The notes below the pieces were generated by a model. That model did no database searches. It saw only the letters and a program-made list of their open reading frames with translations, and was not told the origin of the DNA. DNA of 50,718 nucleotides from a virus. The DNA is taken from the IMG/VR virus record IMGVR_UViG_3300033153_006571, positions 1 to 50,718 of that record. One strand, written 5' to 3'. The translations under genes were made by a program, and so were the position numbers. Shown here piece after piece: positions 1 to 8,378 of the stretch; the first letter of the stretch is position 1; each line of letters begins with the position of its first letter.

Positions 1-36
1 AGTTAGTGAAGAAATGGCTTCAAGAGGAATATTGAG
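1..36. repeat. Terminal direct repeat, left copy (circular overlap)
   Basis: The first 36 bases are identical to the last 36 bases of the window (50683-50718). The reading frame of one gene continues unbroken when the two ends are joined. The simplest reading is an assembly overlap of a circular or circularly permuted molecule of about 50,682 bp, not a biological terminal repeat. Confidence 0.95.
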
Positions 37-958
37 CAGTACTATAACGGCAGATAGGGCAGCTCAGGAAGCTGCTATACTTATACCTCAGTATAGGCAG
101 ATTGCTTTCAATGAATATATGAGTGAAACTGACAGACTAATGGACTATGGCAAGTTTTTGCAGGGTCTAGACCAACAATCATATAACAGAATAGCAGACC
201 AATGGGCTAGGGATTGGAAGCAAAAAGAATTCCAATATCAGCAGGCGCTTAATGAAATTGAAATATCACAGCAAAACATTGATAGAGCATGGGACAGAGT
301 AAATGAATTAGGATATGTGGACAATGAAGCTTCTCAGATACTTGGCGTACCTGCAGGAACACCATCGAGAAGAGCAAGAGAATTCATGGAACAGATAGAA
401 GCAGAAAACAGAGCTGCAGAAAGAGATTTGCAGGATAGAATCGCTCTTGAGAGGGAGCGTTTTCAAAATGAGCTTGATTTGTTCAGGGAAAAGCAGGAGA
501 TTTCGGGAGCTGCAGGAGAAGGTATTGCCGGCTATACTCAAGAAGATGTCAACAGATACAATCAATTACTTGATGCGTACTTGAATCCTCAATTTAGTGC
601 AGTTCAAAGAAGTCCAGAAGAAACATTAAGATACGCATTAAGTCCACAAGGTAGACTAAATGCTTTGAATTACCTCAATGGCAATGAAACGCTATACAAT
701 GAATTGATTAATGAATTGCAACGGAGAATGCCACAGGAGCAAGAAATTACTCCAGAACAAAAACTGAGTGCCATTACAAAAGATTTAGATGAATTAAGTG
801 CAGAAGAAGCGCTTGATGAACTTATACAGCATATTAATGACTATATAACAGAGATAGGTTCAGTTGAATACAACAGACTTGTAAATGCTTATGAGCGCAA
901 ACGTAATAATCCTCCGCTTGAAAAAGAAGAAAAGAAAAAAGAAGAAAAGGAGGAATAA
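2..958 (+). CDS. Virion/ejection-associated protein, 3' part of a junction-spanning gene
   Basis: This is the C-terminal two thirds of a 480-residue protein whose start lies at 50198. The frame entering at base 2 is the one leaving the right end of the window. This part is hydrophilic, largely alpha-helical and rich in Glu, Gln and Arg, and it ends in a Lys/Glu-rich tail. The missing N-terminus carries a peptidoglycan-binding domain and a Gln/Pro linker. It is followed after three bases by the large ejection-type protein at 962, with the AGGAGG of that gene inside its last codons. Position and composition suggest an internal virion protein released with the DNA that touches the cell wall. An apparent start at base 14 is only an internal methionine. 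The role is inferred and the fold was not recognised beyond the N-terminal domain. Confidence 0.8.
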   Translation, partial: VSEEMASRGILSSTITADRAAQEAAILIPQYRQIAFNEYMSETDRLMDYGKFLQGLDQQSYNRIADQWARDWKQKEFQYQQALNEIEISQQNIDRAWDRVNELGYVDNEASQILGVPAGTPSRRAREFMEQIEAENRAAERDLQDRIALERERFQNELDLFREKQEISGAAGEGIAGYTQEDVNRYNQLLDAYLNPQFSAVQRSPEETLRYALSPQGRLNALNYLNGNETLYNELINELQRRMPQEQEITPEQKLSAITKDLDELSAEEALDELIQHINDYITEIGSVEYNRLVNAYERKRNNPPLEKEEKKKEEKEE

Positions 959-961
959 TGT

Positions 962-3900
962 ATGGCTGAATATTTAACGCCTTTAGAGCGCAGGCGTAGT
1001 AAAAAAATAGAGGTCAAAGAAGAAAAAACCACAATCGAATATTTAACACCATTGGAAAGAAGAAGATTGCAAGAAGAGCAAGAGCCATCTCCTGAACAAG
1101 AGATAACGATTGAGCCAACAAGAGACAGAAGCACATTGCAAAAATTAATAACACCTTTTGAATTCCCTAAAACTATATTTTCATATTTTCAAAGGGAGGC
1201 CGAAAAGCCTATAGAGCAAAAGCAAGAGGAAATGAAAGAATTCGCCAGAACGCCAACAGGAGCTTTCGGTTACGGTTTGACCGGTGGTGTTTCAAAGTTT
1301 TTACTCCCAGGAGAAAGAGGAAGAGAATTATTTGACATAGCAAGGGAGTCACGCCCGGGAGCTTATACCGCTGGCAATATTGCTGGTACCGTAAGTAAAT
1401 ATGCGACCTTATATAATTTGGCAGGTCCAGCAATAGAAAAAGCTGTCTCTCCTATTACAGGGAAGATAGGAAGCGGTTTTTTAAAAGAATTGGCTGTTGA
1501 AGGTGCAAAAGACATTGCTATTGGCGGGCCTTTAGGTATAGCAGATGCATTGTCAGAAGGATTACCTGCAAAAGATATCCCAAAAGAAGCGGCAAAGAAC
1601 TTACTTTTTGATACTGCTGCTAATGCGGCATTTTATGGATTAGGAAAAGGATTAAAGGCATTATCTGAAAATATGAGAAGTCCTAATGCAATAAAGAATA
1701 TGACACAATTAAATGAAGTTTCAAAACCACAATCATTAACGCAAAGAATAAATAATGCTATAAAACAACAAGAAAATGTAATTGATGATTTGACATATCG
1801 AAAATATGAATATGGACTTAATTTTGATGATAGTATTAAAATAGCTAATGATTATTTGGAAATGTTACAGGATTATAAAAAAAGTGCAGATGCATTACCT
1901 TTTGCAAAAAAACATCTTGATACATTAGAAAAAAAACAAATGGATTTGTTTAATAGCGGAAAGTCCCTTACCCCTGAATTTGCAAACATAAGTCAAAATA
2001 TTAGTAAATTAAAAAATAGAATCAATGAATTGGAACTAATAGAAAAGACTATACCAAGCCAATTGACGGGTATAGAACAAATTAATAAAACTGTAATTAA
2101 CGCAGCAGAACAAACAAATAAAAACACTGAATCTTTTATGAAAAAGATTAACTATGACCCGAAAAAGCCTAAAGCAAGCTTTAGGGAAAAGTGGACTAAA
2201 GCACGTGAGCAGTTTATTGACAGATTTGCCGAATTAGAAGAACTTGAAAAAAGAGTCAAAGGCAAAATACCTTCAGCAGAAAAAAGTTTATATAAGCAAG
2301 CCAGGCTTTTTCAAGGTGTTCCTGAAAGGGCAAACAGAATTGTTGATGCTGATTTACGTCCGATTATAAAAAGTGTTGAGGATGCAGGATATAATTACAG
2401 GCAATTGGGAGCATATGCAGAAGCCGTACATGCAAAAGACGTAAACGCAGCAGGACTTCAAAGTGGGTTTACTGATGCAGAAATAGATGATGTTATAAAG
2501 AGTTTTGGTTCGCCTGAAATGGAAGAAGCAAGGAAACAATTAGTAAACTACAATAACAACCTATTGGCAAAACTGGTTGAAACACAAGTGATAAACCCTA
2601 CAGAAGCCACAGCAATGATGAGGAAATGGCCCAATTACATGCCTCTTAGCAGGAGTTTTGATGATGCTAAGGTGGAATTAGGCAAGGGATTAAGACAGTC
2701 ATTCGCAAATATAGGAAAACCGATTAAAAAACTTAAAGGAAGCGAACGTGAAATCGTTGATCCTATCGAGTCTATGGTAAGAAATACTTTTCAGATTGAA
2801 AATGTTGCCGGCAGAAGCAGAGTAGGGCTTGAACTGGGTGAAATTGCAAAGGCAGACGTTGAACATCAATTTGTACGCAGGCTTGAACCGGGAGAAGCAG
2901 TCGGCCGTAAAAATGTAGTAAATATATATGAGTTTGGCGAAAAAGTGCAATATGAAGTTGAGCCCGGCGTATATAAAGCTATGCTTAGCTTAAATTCTGA
3001 AATGTCGCCATTATGGATAAAAGCTTTATCTAAACCTGCAAGCCTCTTGAGAGCAGGAGCTACATTGACAGCCGAATTCGCTATAAGAAACCCTATACGT
3101 GATGTGCTTAATGCTTTTATCGTCAGCAGTTCAGGGTTTACGCCTTTAGATTTTGTGGCCGGACTTGCCAGTTATATAAAAAAAGGAGAGTTATACGATA
3201 AGTTTTTAAGGGCTAATGCTGGGTACGGAAACATTATATCAATGGATAGGACCTTGCATAGAGAGACCCTTGAAAAGATAGTAAAGCAGCCACCTTCAAA
3301 AAAGTTTATAAATGTTTTAAACCCTAAGTCATGGCTTGCGGTAATGAGAAACATAGCAGATGCTACAGAATCAGCTACAAAAATTGGGGAATTCGGAGCA
3401 GCTTTAAGAAAGGGAGCAACAGTTGAAGAAGCTGCATACAGAGCAAGAGACTTGATGGACTTTGCGAGAGCAGGAAGTTCAGTTAAAGAACTTAACAAAG
3501 TTGTGGCTTTCCTCAATGCAAATATTCAAGGCAAAAGCAAATTGATACGTGCCATAAAAGAAGATCCTATAAAGGTTTCAGCTAAACTGTTTAGCACGAT
3601 GACGGCTTCTTCGCTGGGCGCATATGCAGCATATCATTATTTGGCTAACGAAAATCAAAAGGCCACAATTGATGATGCGCCAGATTGGTTAAGAGATACA
3701 TTTTGGTTAATACCTGTGCCTGATACTGATATTGTGGCAAGAATACCTAAACCTTTTGATGTGGCTTTTGTTTCAAACGTAATGGAAAGATTTTTAAGAT
3801 TTGCTTTGAAGGAGGATAAGGACGCATTTGACGGTTTTATAAAGGCTACAGTTAAGGAGCAGTCAATACCTACTATGTTTACAGGGATATTGCCTATTAT

Positions 3901-4507
3901 TGAAGGTCTTACAAATTATTCCTTCTTTAGAGAAACACAAATAATCCCTCAAAGAGAGCAATATTACCCTAGGCGTTTTCAGGCAGATGTATACACATCA
4001 GAAGCAGCAAAAGCAGCAGCCGGATTGGTAGAAAAAACTTTTGGAGAAGAAACGCCGTTCTCATCACCGAGAATAATGGAAAACACAATACTTGGTTTGA
4101 CAGGAGGCTTGGGTAGATATGGGCTAAATGCGATAGATATTATTCTTGGGGATATGGATAAACCTTCTCTTAATGTATCGCAGTACCCTCTTTTACGTGC
4201 ATTTACCGTTAACGAGACTGCGACTGGTAGGTCAATGGACTTTGTTTATAGTGAAATGGATAGACTAAGAAGGTTAAAAAATGAAGCGAAGCTAACAAAA
4301 AGCAGATTTCTAGAGACAGCCCAGTATAATTACTTGAACAATATAACAAACAAAGTGGGAGAGTTGTCAAAGAGAATACGGCAAATTCAAGAAAGTAAAA
4401 TTTATTCAAAGGATGCCAAAAGGGATAAAATCAATAAGTTGAAAGCCGAAAGAAATGAACTAGTAAGAAAGGCTGAAAAGACATATAAGGATAAATGGAT
4501 TGATTAA
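962..4507 (+). CDS. Large ejection-type internal virion protein (LPD38-like region)
   Basis: This 1181-residue protein starts at an ATG nine bases after an AGGAGG. The N-terminus has two copies of a short motif around EYLTPLERRR (near residues 3-12 and 26-35), which may be a targeting or docking tag. Next come a Gly-rich, partly hydrophobic stretch near residues 100-230, long coiled-coil segments around 260-420, and a region from about 680 to 1000 that resembles the LPD38 polyvalent-protein domain of phage and plasmid polyproteins (motifs FAIRNPIRDVLNAF and VVAFLNANIQGKSK). The C-terminus is again coiled coil. Proteins of this size and place in podoviruses are usually ejected with the DNA to form a channel across the envelope. 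It lies between a peptidoglycan-binding protein and a structural protein. The exact domain boundaries are my estimate. Confidence 0.7.
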   Translation: MAEYLTPLERRRSKKIEVKEEKTTIEYLTPLERRRLQEEQEPSPEQEITIEPTRDRSTLQKLITPFEFPKTIFSYFQREAEKPIEQKQEEMKEFARTPTGAFGYGLTGGVSKFLLPGERGRELFDIARESRPGAYTAGNIAGTVSKYATLYNLAGPAIEKAVSPITGKIGSGFLKELAVEGAKDIAIGGPLGIADALSEGLPAKDIPKEAAKNLLFDTAANAAFYGLGKGLKALSENMRSPNAIKNMTQLNEVSKPQSLTQRINNAIKQQENVIDDLTYRKYEYGLNFDDSIKIANDYLEMLQDYKKSADALPFAKKHLDTLEKKQMDLFNSGKSLTPEFANISQNISKLKNRINELELIEKTIPSQLTGIEQINKTVINAAEQTNKNTESFMKKINYDPKKPKASFREKWTKAREQFIDRFAELEELEKRVKGKIPSAEKSLYKQARLFQGVPERANRIVDADLRPIIKSVEDAGYNYRQLGAYAEAVHAKDVNAAGLQSGFTDAEIDDVIKSFGSPEMEEARKQLVNYNNNLLAKLVETQVINPTEATAMMRKWPNYMPLSRSFDDAKVELGKGLRQSFANIGKPIKKLKGSEREIVDPIESMVRNTFQIENVAGRSRVGLELGEIAKADVEHQFVRRLEPGEAVGRKNVVNIYEFGEKVQYEVEPGVYKAMLSLNSEMSPLWIKALSKPASLLRAGATLTAEFAIRNPIRDVLNAFIVSSSGFTPLDFVAGLASYIKKGELYDKFLRANAGYGNIISMDRTLHRETLEKIVKQPPSKKFINVLNPKSWLAVMRNIADATESATKIGEFGAALRKGATVEEAAYRARDLMDFARAGSSVKELNKVVAFLNANIQGKSKLIRAIKEDPIKVSAKLFSTMTASSLGAYAAYHYLANENQKATIDDAPDWLRDTFWLIPVPDTDIVARIPKPFDVAFVSNVMERFLRFALKEDKDAFDGFIKATVKEQSIPTMFTGILPIIEGLTNYSFFRETQIIPQREQYYPRRFQADVYTSEAAKAAAGLVEKTFGEETPFSSPRIMENTILGLTGGLGRYGLNAIDIILGDMDKPSLNVSQYPLLRAFTVNETATGRSMDFVYSEMDRLRRLKNEAKLTKSRFLETAQYNYLNNITNKVGELSKRIRQIQESKIYSKDAKRDKINKLKAERNELVRKAEKTYKDKWID

Positions 4508-4528
4508 TTTTGTATAGGCGGTGATTAA

Positions 4529-5245
4529 ATGAGCACTGTTTTTGTCGACAGGATAATAAGTGAGTTGGAGGATAAAAATTATAGAAGTGCCATAAATCGT
4601 AACGTAAGGAATTTAGTCGCTAAAGGTACAGTCGGAACAACAGAAATAACAATATGGGAAAGAGCCGAAAATTATACGTATTTATCGAGTGCTGCAACCA
4701 TAAGCATTCAATCTGATGATGAAAATGATACAATTGAAGGAACGGGAGCTAGGACTCTGACTGTGTTCGGTCTAAACGGAAGCTATGCAGAATTCGCAAC
4801 GACCATTAACATGGACGGCACTAATGCAGTTGAAATACCCAATGTATTAAGAATTTTCAATATGCGAGTAAGGACAGCGGGAACTGGCTGCAAAAACGCT
4901 GGTGTAATAACTGCCACATATGGCGGTACAATATATGCACAAATGAATGCCGGGAGAAACAGAACCTACATGGGTATTTATACTATACCTGCAGGAAGGA
5001 CGGGTTATTCACAGTTTTTCTATGTTAGTACTGCAGCGGGAAAAGACTGCACAGTTTGTGTCAATACTAGACGGTTTGGTGAAGTTTTTGTTTGCGACAT
5101 AGATATGCCGTCTTATGAGGATTTAAGGATATTTCACACGCCTGCACCTACCCCAATTGGGGAAAGAACAGACATAAAACTTTCGGCAGCAAGTTCTTTG
5201 TCAAGTGTTGATATAACAGCCGGTATGCAAATAATATTAAAATGA
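4529..5245 (+). CDS. Phage structural protein, beta-rich, function unknown
   Basis: This 238-residue protein starts with ATG after GGCGGTGAT. After a short helical N-terminus it is rich in Thr, Gly and Ser and predicted beta strands. Phrases such as GTGARTLTVFGLNGSY and AGTGCKNAGVITATYGG resemble a recurrent type of podovirus and cyanophage virion protein, so a decoration, spike or tail-associated role is plausible. It sits between the ejection protein and the lysis genes in the same plus-strand operon. No catalytic motif is visible. Assignment to the virion is inferred from position and composition. Confidence 0.55.
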   Translation: MSTVFVDRIISELEDKNYRSAINRNVRNLVAKGTVGTTEITIWERAENYTYLSSAATISIQSDDENDTIEGTGARTLTVFGLNGSYAEFATTINMDGTNAVEIPNVLRIFNMRVRTAGTGCKNAGVITATYGGTIYAQMNAGRNRTYMGIYTIPAGRTGYSQFFYVSTAAGKDCTVCVNTRRFGEVFVCDIDMPSYEDLRIFHTPAPTPIGERTDIKLSAASSLSSVDITAGMQIILK

Positions 5246-5258
5246 AAGGAGTAAAATT

Positions 5259-5465
5259 ATGCAGCTATCAACAGAGTTTTGGATTCAGATTGTAGTCTAT
5301 AGTATCAGTATGGGGAGTCTGGCAGGTGCATTGCTCACCAAGCTGAGGTACCTTGAGAAAAAGCAGGACAAACACAATAACCTGATTGAAAGAATGGTTA
5401 TTGTAGAACAGTCAACTAAGTCAGCGCATCACAGGCTTGACGAGATAAGAGGAGGATTGAAATGA
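5259..5465 (+). CDS. XhlA-like haemolysin/holin accessory protein
   Basis: This 68-residue protein has one hydrophobic segment near the N-terminus (about residues 8-27) followed by a charged helix with a heptad pattern. That is the XhlA-type topology, although XhlA proteins more often place the membrane segment at the C-terminus. XhlA-like proteins act with holins to open the membrane for the endolysin. Its stop codon overlaps the amidase start (ATGA), and a holin follows the amidase, so the three form a lysis cassette. RBS AAAGGAG lies 8 bases before the ATG. Confidence 0.6.
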   Translation: MQLSTEFWIQIVVYSISMGSLAGALLTKLRYLEKKQDKHNNLIERMVIVEQSTKSAHHRLDEIRGGLK

Positions 5466-6100
5466 AAAAAATATTTATAGATATTGGACATGGCGGCAAG
5501 GAACCGGGAGCTTTAGCAGTTGATGGAACAGAAGAAAAATGGATAAATTTAAAGGTTGGCAAATATTTAATTCCTTTTTTGCGCCAGTTTTTTGAAGTAA
5601 AGGCTTCACGGGAAACTGATAAATACTTGTCTTTAAGAGAACGTGCGGACATGGCTAATGAATGGGGCGCAGATGTATTTATATCAATTCATCATAATGC
5701 ATCTTTAAGTCAGGCAAAAGGGGCGGAATTAATTCATACCATATGGACAGACAAAAGCCAGGGTGATGAAATTGCTGAAATGATAGCAGAGGAATTTAAA
5801 GCTATCGGGCAAAACATAAGAAGAATATTTTCTAAAGAAAACAGCACAGGTGAAGATTGGTATGGGGTTGTGAGGTACACAAAAATGCCAGCCATAATAA
5901 CTGAATTTGCTTTTATTGACAATCCGGAAGACTACAAAAAAATTGATGAACCTGCAGATTGCGAAGCTGAGGCAAAAGCCATATATAAAGCTTTATGCAA
6001 ATATTATGATATTAAAATTCCTTTGACGGACTGGGAATTGGAATATAAAAATCTATTAAAAAATTTAAAGGAGCTGATTAGTTATGCAGAACAGGCTTAA
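5462..6100 (+). CDS. Endolysin: N-acetylmuramoyl-L-alanine amidase (Amidase_3)
   Basis: This 212-residue enzyme should cleave the bond between N-acetylmuramic acid and L-alanine in peptidoglycan at the end of infection. It matches the zinc amidase_3 fold: the N-terminal IFIDIGHGGKEPGA supplies the first His and the following acidic residue (E at 'EEKWINL'), SIHHNA supplies the second His near residue 78, and the late TEFAFIDNPED carries the catalytic Glu near residue 143. A short C-terminal helical extension (about 180-212) may bind the wall or regulate the enzyme. There is no signal peptide, so release depends on the neighbouring holin. The gene overlaps both neighbours, the XhlA-like gene before it and the holin after it. 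Confidence 0.92.
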   Translation: MKKIFIDIGHGGKEPGALAVDGTEEKWINLKVGKYLIPFLRQFFEVKASRETDKYLSLRERADMANEWGADVFISIHHNASLSQAKGAELIHTIWTDKSQGDEIAEMIAEEFKAIGQNIRRIFSKENSTGEDWYGVVRYTKMPAIITEFAFIDNPEDYKKIDEPADCEAEAKAIYKALCKYYDIKIPLTDWELEYKNLLKNLKELISYAEQA

Positions 6101-6263
6101 AAGCAAAGTGGTGTGGATGTCAGTGTTGGCGCAAATCTTATTGATTATCGGCTTATGCTTGCCCGACATTGCCAATGAGGTTAAGGTAATTGCAACTGCT
6201 GTCATAGAAATTTTGACACTGTTTGGGATTTTAAACAATCCTACTAACCCGACAAAGTTTTAA
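6084..6263 (+). CDS. Holin, phi-LC3-like small membrane protein
   Basis: This 59-residue ORF starts with an ATG inside the end of the amidase gene, 10 bases after an AAGGAG. It begins with Arg/Lys-rich residues, has a hydrophobic segment (about residues 11-25), a short polar turn and a second hydrophobic segment (about 34-50). It ends with an NNPTNPTKF tail typical of the phi-LC3 type of holin in Gram-positive phages. It would form pores that let the amidase reach the wall. A strong terminator follows at 6280. Confidence 0.85.
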   Translation: MQNRLKSKVVWMSVLAQILLIIGLCLPDIANEVKVIATAVIEILTLFGILNNPTNPTKF

Positions 6264-6279
6264 GATAGCTTTACAGCAA

Positions 6280-6309
6280 AAAGCCCCGACTATATATCGG
6301 GGCCTTTTT
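6280..6309. terminator. Bidirectional rho-independent terminator
   Basis: A perfect 7-bp stem GCCCCGA / TCGGGGC (6283-6289 and 6297-6303) is followed by CTTTTT on the plus strand and preceded by AAAAAG, which gives a T run on the minus strand. It closes the late/lysis operon from the left and the integrase transcript from the right. Confidence 0.9.
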
Positions 6310-6369
6310 ATTTATATATTCAGCATTCCAAATTAATTAATAGCAAGGACTATTGTTATTTTAGGTATG
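6310..6369. other. Candidate attP region next to the integrase
   Basis: This A+T-rich 60-bp gap lies between the shared terminator and the integrase stop codon. Serine-integrase attP sites usually lie next to the int gene, and the only other candidate gap (7768-7813) is mostly taken up by the int ribosome binding site. A weak dyad AATAG...CTATT is visible near 6340-6355. The crossover dinucleotide cannot be read without the host junctions. Confidence 0.25.
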
Positions 6370-7767
6370 CTATACGTAAAACACAATATCTGTGTGCGTT
6401 TCAAAGACTGTAATTTTTTCAACCACTTCCATTAAAGCCTCTTTTTTTTGCTTCGGAGTGTTTGCCGCTTGGTATTGTTCCCACATATTTTTTATTTTGT
6501 TTTTTAACTTTTCTCGGTTCAACTTGCTTTTATTTTTGTCGTCCTTTACTTCTTCAAACTCTATGATTTTAAGATCAGTTTCAAGTTTTTCTTTAACTTT
6601 TTTGTACTCATCAAGACTAAAAACTTCTGCTAAATAGGCTTGTTTTGCACGTTCAAGTTCGGATAGTATCTTGTTTTTTCTATCAGAAAGATAGTCATTG
6701 ATGTTTACAGGCTTTAATTCGTTAATATTAATATGAGTCGGCATTTCCTTAAGTATGCCCTTGAGTTCGTTTATTACCTGTTTTTCAATGAGCTTGTATT
6801 GATACAGTTTTGAAAATCTACATTCTTTTTTATTATATCTAGCAAGCCTGCAAGTATAATAAAAATACTCTTTGCTTCCCTTCCCTCCGTTAGAACGCAT
6901 TTTTGATATACGCATAGGCGACCCGCAGTTGCCGCAATAAAGCAAACCCAATAAAAGAAATTGATTATAGTATATATGCCTTCTCGGACGTGGGCCAGCA
7001 CTTTGCCATTGTGTTTGTGCCTTTATGAATAATTCTTTGTCTATTATTGCAGGGAACACGTCAGGATAAATTTTTTTGCCCCATTTTAAATTTCCTATAT
7101 ATGTCGAATTTCTTAAAATATAAGTAATTTGACTGCTGTTCCATATCCCTATGCCTGTATATGTTGGCACATTATTATCATTCAGCCAGTTTGCTATCTT
7201 GGTAGTACCTTCTCCGCAAATGTACATGTTATAAATTTTCTGCACAATTGCAGCTTGACTTTTAACAACTTCTACTTTGCCACCTTTATTCTTATACCCA
7301 TACGCAACACGATTTAAAGCATAGCCCTGAGAAGCTTTTTCTTTTTGACCTTTTTTAACTTCTGCGGATAAATTTCTTATATAATACTCTCCTAAAAGTT
7401 CCAGCATTCCTTCCTGAAAAAATCCTATAGGAGAATCTTCTATCGGCTCAGTTATGCTTATAACATTAATATTTGCCTTTCTGAGCTGGTTTTTTATTCT
7501 CTGAGACAATTCTACCTTCCTTGCGAATCTATCGAATTTATGCACAAGAATGGCGTTAAAAGAACTCCTTTTTGCGTCGGATAACATTCTTTGAAATTCG
7601 GGCCTATCCTCTTTGGCTCCCGAAATTCCTTCGTCAATGTATTCATCATATATGGCTATTCTGTTTTGTTTACAATATTGTCGTAAAGCTTTAAGCTGCG
7701 CCGGAATGGAAAAACCTTCCCTGCTCTGCTCTTCGGTTGATACTCTTATATATATAGCCGCTTTCAT
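6370..7767 (-). CDS. Large serine recombinase (phage integrase)
   Basis: This 465-residue site-specific recombinase probably integrates and, with a directionality factor, excises the genome. The N-terminal resolvase domain has the catalytic Ser at residue 10 (YIRVSTEEQS) and the DEGISG and DRFAR motifs. A recombinase domain follows (AYGYKNKGG, then IANWLNDNNVPT). Next is a zinc ribbon with CGNCGSPM and a later Cys pair (TCRLARYNKKEC), and a coiled coil before the C-terminus. This is the usual large serine integrase order, at the typical length. The start has a GGAGG 12 bases upstream. It is transcribed away from the repressor gene's promoter and may share its transcript, since only 46 bp separate them. 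Confidence 0.95.
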   Translation of the reverse strand: MKAAIYIRVSTEEQSREGFSIPAQLKALRQYCKQNRIAIYDEYIDEGISGAKEDRPEFQRMLSDAKRSSFNAILVHKFDRFARKVELSQRIKNQLRKANINVISITEPIEDSPIGFFQEGMLELLGEYYIRNLSAEVKKGQKEKASQGYALNRVAYGYKNKGGKVEVVKSQAAIVQKIYNMYICGEGTTKIANWLNDNNVPTYTGIGIWNSSQITYILRNSTYIGNLKWGKKIYPDVFPAIIDKELFIKAQTQWQSAGPRPRRHIYYNQFLLLGLLYCGNCGSPMRISKMRSNGGKGSKEYFYYTCRLARYNKKECRFSKLYQYKLIEKQVINELKGILKEMPTHININELKPVNINDYLSDRKNKILSELERAKQAYLAEVFSLDEYKKVKEKLETDLKIIEFEEVKDDKNKSKLNREKLKNKIKNMWEQYQAANTPKQKKEALMEVVEKITVFETHTDIVFYV

Positions 7768-7813
7768 TTTGCCTCATGCCTCCGTATTCCTAAAATTCAA
7801 ATATATAACATTG

Positions 7814-8188
7814 TTAAGCATTTTTTAAAATTCTTCTCGTAGCAGTTACTTCATTGTAAGCTTTATCCTTTAAAACAAGTGCGTTAGCCATGTCAATAAG
7901 TATGTCTACGTTTGCATTAGATAAATTCATTGCTATATCCGCAAGTCGCTTTACTTTACTTGTATACTTTTCTTCTGTTTCTCCTATAAGTTCAGACACT
8001 GTCATGTTGAGCGCTTTGGCTACTTTGATAACAAAGTCTAATGCAGGGCTTTTGGATTTGCCTTTTTTAACATCATTTATTGTGTTTTGAGGTATGCCTG
8101 TAATTTTTGCCAACTTATATCCTGAAACACCTTTAGCTTCGAGCACTTCTTTAAGTCTGTCACCAAATAACCTATTTTCATTAAACAA
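7814..8188 (-). CDS. CI-like repressor, XRE-family HTH protein
   Basis: This 124-residue protein has an N-terminal helix-turn-helix (about residues 9-65: FGDRLKEVLEAKGVSGYKLAKI, then NTINDVKKGKSKSP and IKVAKALNMTVSELIG). The short C-terminal helical region probably dimerises. It lacks the LexA/CI self-cleavage protease domain. It is transcribed divergently from the Rha-type regulator across a 190-bp region with two promoters and dyads, the classic arrangement of a lysogeny repressor. RBS GGAGGTGG precedes the ATG. Confidence 0.88.
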   Translation of the reverse strand: MFNENRLFGDRLKEVLEAKGVSGYKLAKITGIPQNTINDVKKGKSKSPALDFVIKVAKALNMTVSELIGETEEKYTSKVKRLADIAMNLSNANVDILIDMANALVLKDKAYNEVTATRRILKNA

Positions 8189-8226
8189 AATTCCACCTCC
8201 GTGTAATATAACGAAATACCGTATAT

Positions 8227-8255
8227 ATGATAATGGAGATACTACGTAATGTCAA
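8227..8255 (-). promoter_or_regulatory. Minus-strand promoter for repressor and integrase
   Basis: Read on the minus strand there is TTGACA (8255-8250), a 17-bp spacer and TATCAT (8232-8227). It points at the repressor gene. Just downstream is TATAACGAAATACC on the plus strand (8207-8220), a motif that recurs in similar form at 9232. Confidence 0.75.
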
Positions 8256-8324
8256 GATAATTAAAGAAAAAACAATGATAAATGAGATAATTTATTACAA
8301 TGCACCGAAATAACAGTTTAAAAA

Positions 8325-8360
8325 TTTTACATTAAACTGGAATTCCGGTATAATGTAAAA
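8325..8360 (+). promoter_or_regulatory. Plus-strand early promoter embedded in a 36-bp palindromic operator
   Basis: TTTACA (8326-8331), a 17-bp spacer and TATAAT (8349-8354) form a near-consensus promoter 25 bp before the Rha-like gene. The same segment is a palindrome: TTTTACATTA (8325-8334) and TAATGTAAAA (8351-8360) are perfect inverted repeats around a central GGAATTCC (8339-8346). A protein bound here would cover both promoter boxes, so it is probably the main repressor operator. Confidence 0.8.
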
Positions 8361-8378
8361 CAAGGGAGGAGATAAACT

